64,000 nucleotides of DNA from Piper betle. Taxonomy: Eukaryota; Streptophyta; Magnoliopsida; Piperales; Piperaceae. The stretch spans positions 1 to 64,000 of the forward strand of contig JAURVB010002593.1 of assembly GCA_033002965.1 (NCBI GenBank), in the 5' to 3' direction. The position numbers and the translations under genes were made by a program. Each line of letters starts with the position of its first letter. Within the stretch, counting starts at the first letter, position 1. A model generated the notes under the pieces. That model did not search any database. It saw only the letters and a list, made by a program, of their open reading frames with translations, and was not told where the DNA came from. This document shows, piece by piece, positions 62,746 through 64,000 of the stretch.

Positions 62746-62880
62746 CTTCTTCGCGCTCCAAAGACACCTCCACCCTTCTCTCTCTCTCGCTCACTTATCC
62801 CTTTGCTTCGCTTTATCTTGCTGCTAGGGTTTTGGGCTCTCCTGCGTCTCACCCCGAACTACGGAAACAATAAAAAAGAA
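62746..62880 (-). promoter_or_regulatory. NAA25 5' UTR / proximal promoter with telo-box
   Basis: A telo-box (AAACCCTA on the minus strand) lies at 62,832-62,825 and a GA-repeat tract at about 62,793-62,779, both upstream of the ATG. Telo-boxes are common near the start of plant genes for translation-related proteins, which fits NAA25. No clear TATA box is seen close by. The transcription start is not determined. Confidence 0.5.
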
Positions 62881-64000
62881 TTTACGTTAAAAAGTGGAGG
62901 GGGTCATATTTAAGGTTTTTAATTGAAGTCAGTTTGCAAGCATTTAACATTTACCTAAGTTTAACTAAATTTAAATTTTAATATTTAAATATTTAAACTT
63001 AAATTTAATTTGAATTCGAATTTTATAAGTCCGGCTTAAATAAAGTTATGTTCAACTTGACTTGATTTGATTATAACTCGAACTCGATTTATAGGTCGAC
63101 TCGATAAAATAATATAATAAATTTATATTATATTATATTTATTTATTTATATATATATAATATAATAACAAAAAAGTGAGATAATTGAGATAATAAGTAT
63201 TTAAGTTGATGACCTCAAAGTTGTGAGTTCAATCCACATTAATTGTATTTTTTAAGTAAGGTACTTTTGATTTTTAATCGAGCCGGTTTCGAGCTCACGG
63301 ACAAGCTGGGCTCGAGCTCGAAAAAATTAAATAGGTTAAGTGTATTTTAACTCGAGTCGAGCTCGAACATATAAAAGATATTCGAGTTGAACTCGAACAT
63401 ATATGTTCGAAACTCGTTCGATCTTAAGTCGAGTTCGAACGAATTTTGAACTATTTGAGCCGAGTTCGAACACAAGTTGAGCTCGGCTCGCTCGCTCGAT
63501 TAGCACCCCTAGCCATATTGACGATTAGGGTAGCAGGGACTAATTTCACAATTCAAGGGCTTTTTCTTAACAAAATCTCGATTACCCTTTGGGTTTGGAC
63601 GGGAACGGGCTTCAAGTAGCCCCGATCTTGATCGGTAGGGCAGTGTAGTTTTGATTTGGGCGACATTATTTTTGGAGGGAAAGGGGAGACGCATAGACGA
63701 CGTGAGGAGGGAATAGTTCTAAAATAAATGGAGGATGCAACAAAAATAAAGAGGGAGGGTAAATGCTAGAGTGACCAAAAGGAGAGTGGAGGAGCAACTG
63801 AAGGGGAGGGGAGGCATCGAATGGGAGGGAACAAATGAAAGGTAAGATATCTCAAGAAAAGACCTTTAAGATAAATAAGTTTCATTTTAATTTTTTTAGA
63901 ATTCATTTTTGTTATTCTACCAATTTGTTTTTTGTTGAAAAACTTTACCTTTAATAAAAAATTGATGTGTAATATCTAGGCAAGTTTGTCTATGCATAAA
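62881..64000. repeat. Upstream flank with TCGAGCTCGA-rich repeat (hAT-like end)
   Basis: From about 63,005 to 63,510 the sequence is dense in overlapping words such as CGAGCTCG, GAACTCGA and TTCGAAC, and it ends in TTAGCACCCCTA. Such GAGCTCGA-rich blocks ending in a TAGGGGTG-type terminus are typical of plant hAT-derived repeats. The matching left terminus was not found. A TA-rich tract lies at 63,115-63,165. From 63,520 onward I see no gene. Confidence 0.45.

Noticed and set aside
62415..62852. 145-codon ORF overlapping NAA25 exon 1 in another frame
   Set aside because: The exon-1 frame matches conserved NAA25 exactly; the overlapping frame runs into intron 1 with no family match.
63170..63260. 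Possible SINE (AGTTCAATCC resembling a Pol III B box)
   Set aside because: No A box at the right spacing, no clear A-tail and no target duplication.
1..64000. tRNA, rRNA or CRISPR loci and bacterial-type operons
   Set aside because: No cloverleaf, rRNA motif or regularly spaced repeat array was seen; tRNA-like words are retroelement primer sites.

Overview
The window is nuclear DNA from a flowering plant: AT-rich, packed with Ty1/copia, Ty3/gypsy and L1-type elements, with GT-AG introns and a plant housekeeping protein. The species cannot be named. Very long introns in a widely expressed gene suggest a large-intron lineage (some monocots such as orchids are one possibility, not shown).

Only one gene is firmly supported. 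A single minus-strand gene covers positions 62,745 to 10,871, more than 80% of the window. It encodes NAA25 (TCU2 in Arabidopsis), the auxiliary subunit of the NatB N-terminal acetyltransferase. I resolved 19 coding exons joined by 18 GT-AG introns with consistent phases. The exons total 3,016 nt, about 6% of the 51.9-kb coding span. The reading frame is continuous except for one +1 shift in an A-rich stretch of the last exon, which cuts the predicted protein from about 1,004 to 890 residues.

Layout, left to right. 1-7,646: repeats dominated by an imperfect inverted repeat with arms of about 2.6 and 2.5 kb around a 1.9-kb AT-rich spacer. 7,647-10,870: gene 3' flank with a possible 60-residue membrane microprotein. 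12,118-21,995 (intron 16): a protease-only gypsy-like element, decayed relatives, a foldback MITE, a truncated plus-strand LINE, CT/AT microsatellites and a short gypsy-like element with a tRNA-Ala primer site. 22,851-29,507 (intron 12): a long minus-strand LINE with ORF1, endonuclease and RT remnants. 29,585-35,918 (intron 11): a 3.4-kb LTR-like block and decayed repeats. 36,895-42,720 (intron 9): a lone copia-type LTR with primer site. 43,095-53,856 (intron 7): a plus-strand LINE that itself holds a second LINE fragment, then a complete but dead copia element with a 5-bp target duplication. 55,468-60,744 (intron 4): a gag-only LTR element. 62,746-64,000: 5' UTR/promoter with a telo-box, then a TCGAGCTCGA-rich repeat.

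The recognisable elements make up roughly half of the gene, while many exon pairs are still separated by introns of 65-200 nt. No wholly new system is evident. The points most worth checking are the frameshift, the LINE copies in opposite orientation inside one primary transcript, the large inverted repeat at the left end, and a set of gypsy-like elements that all lack reverse transcriptase.
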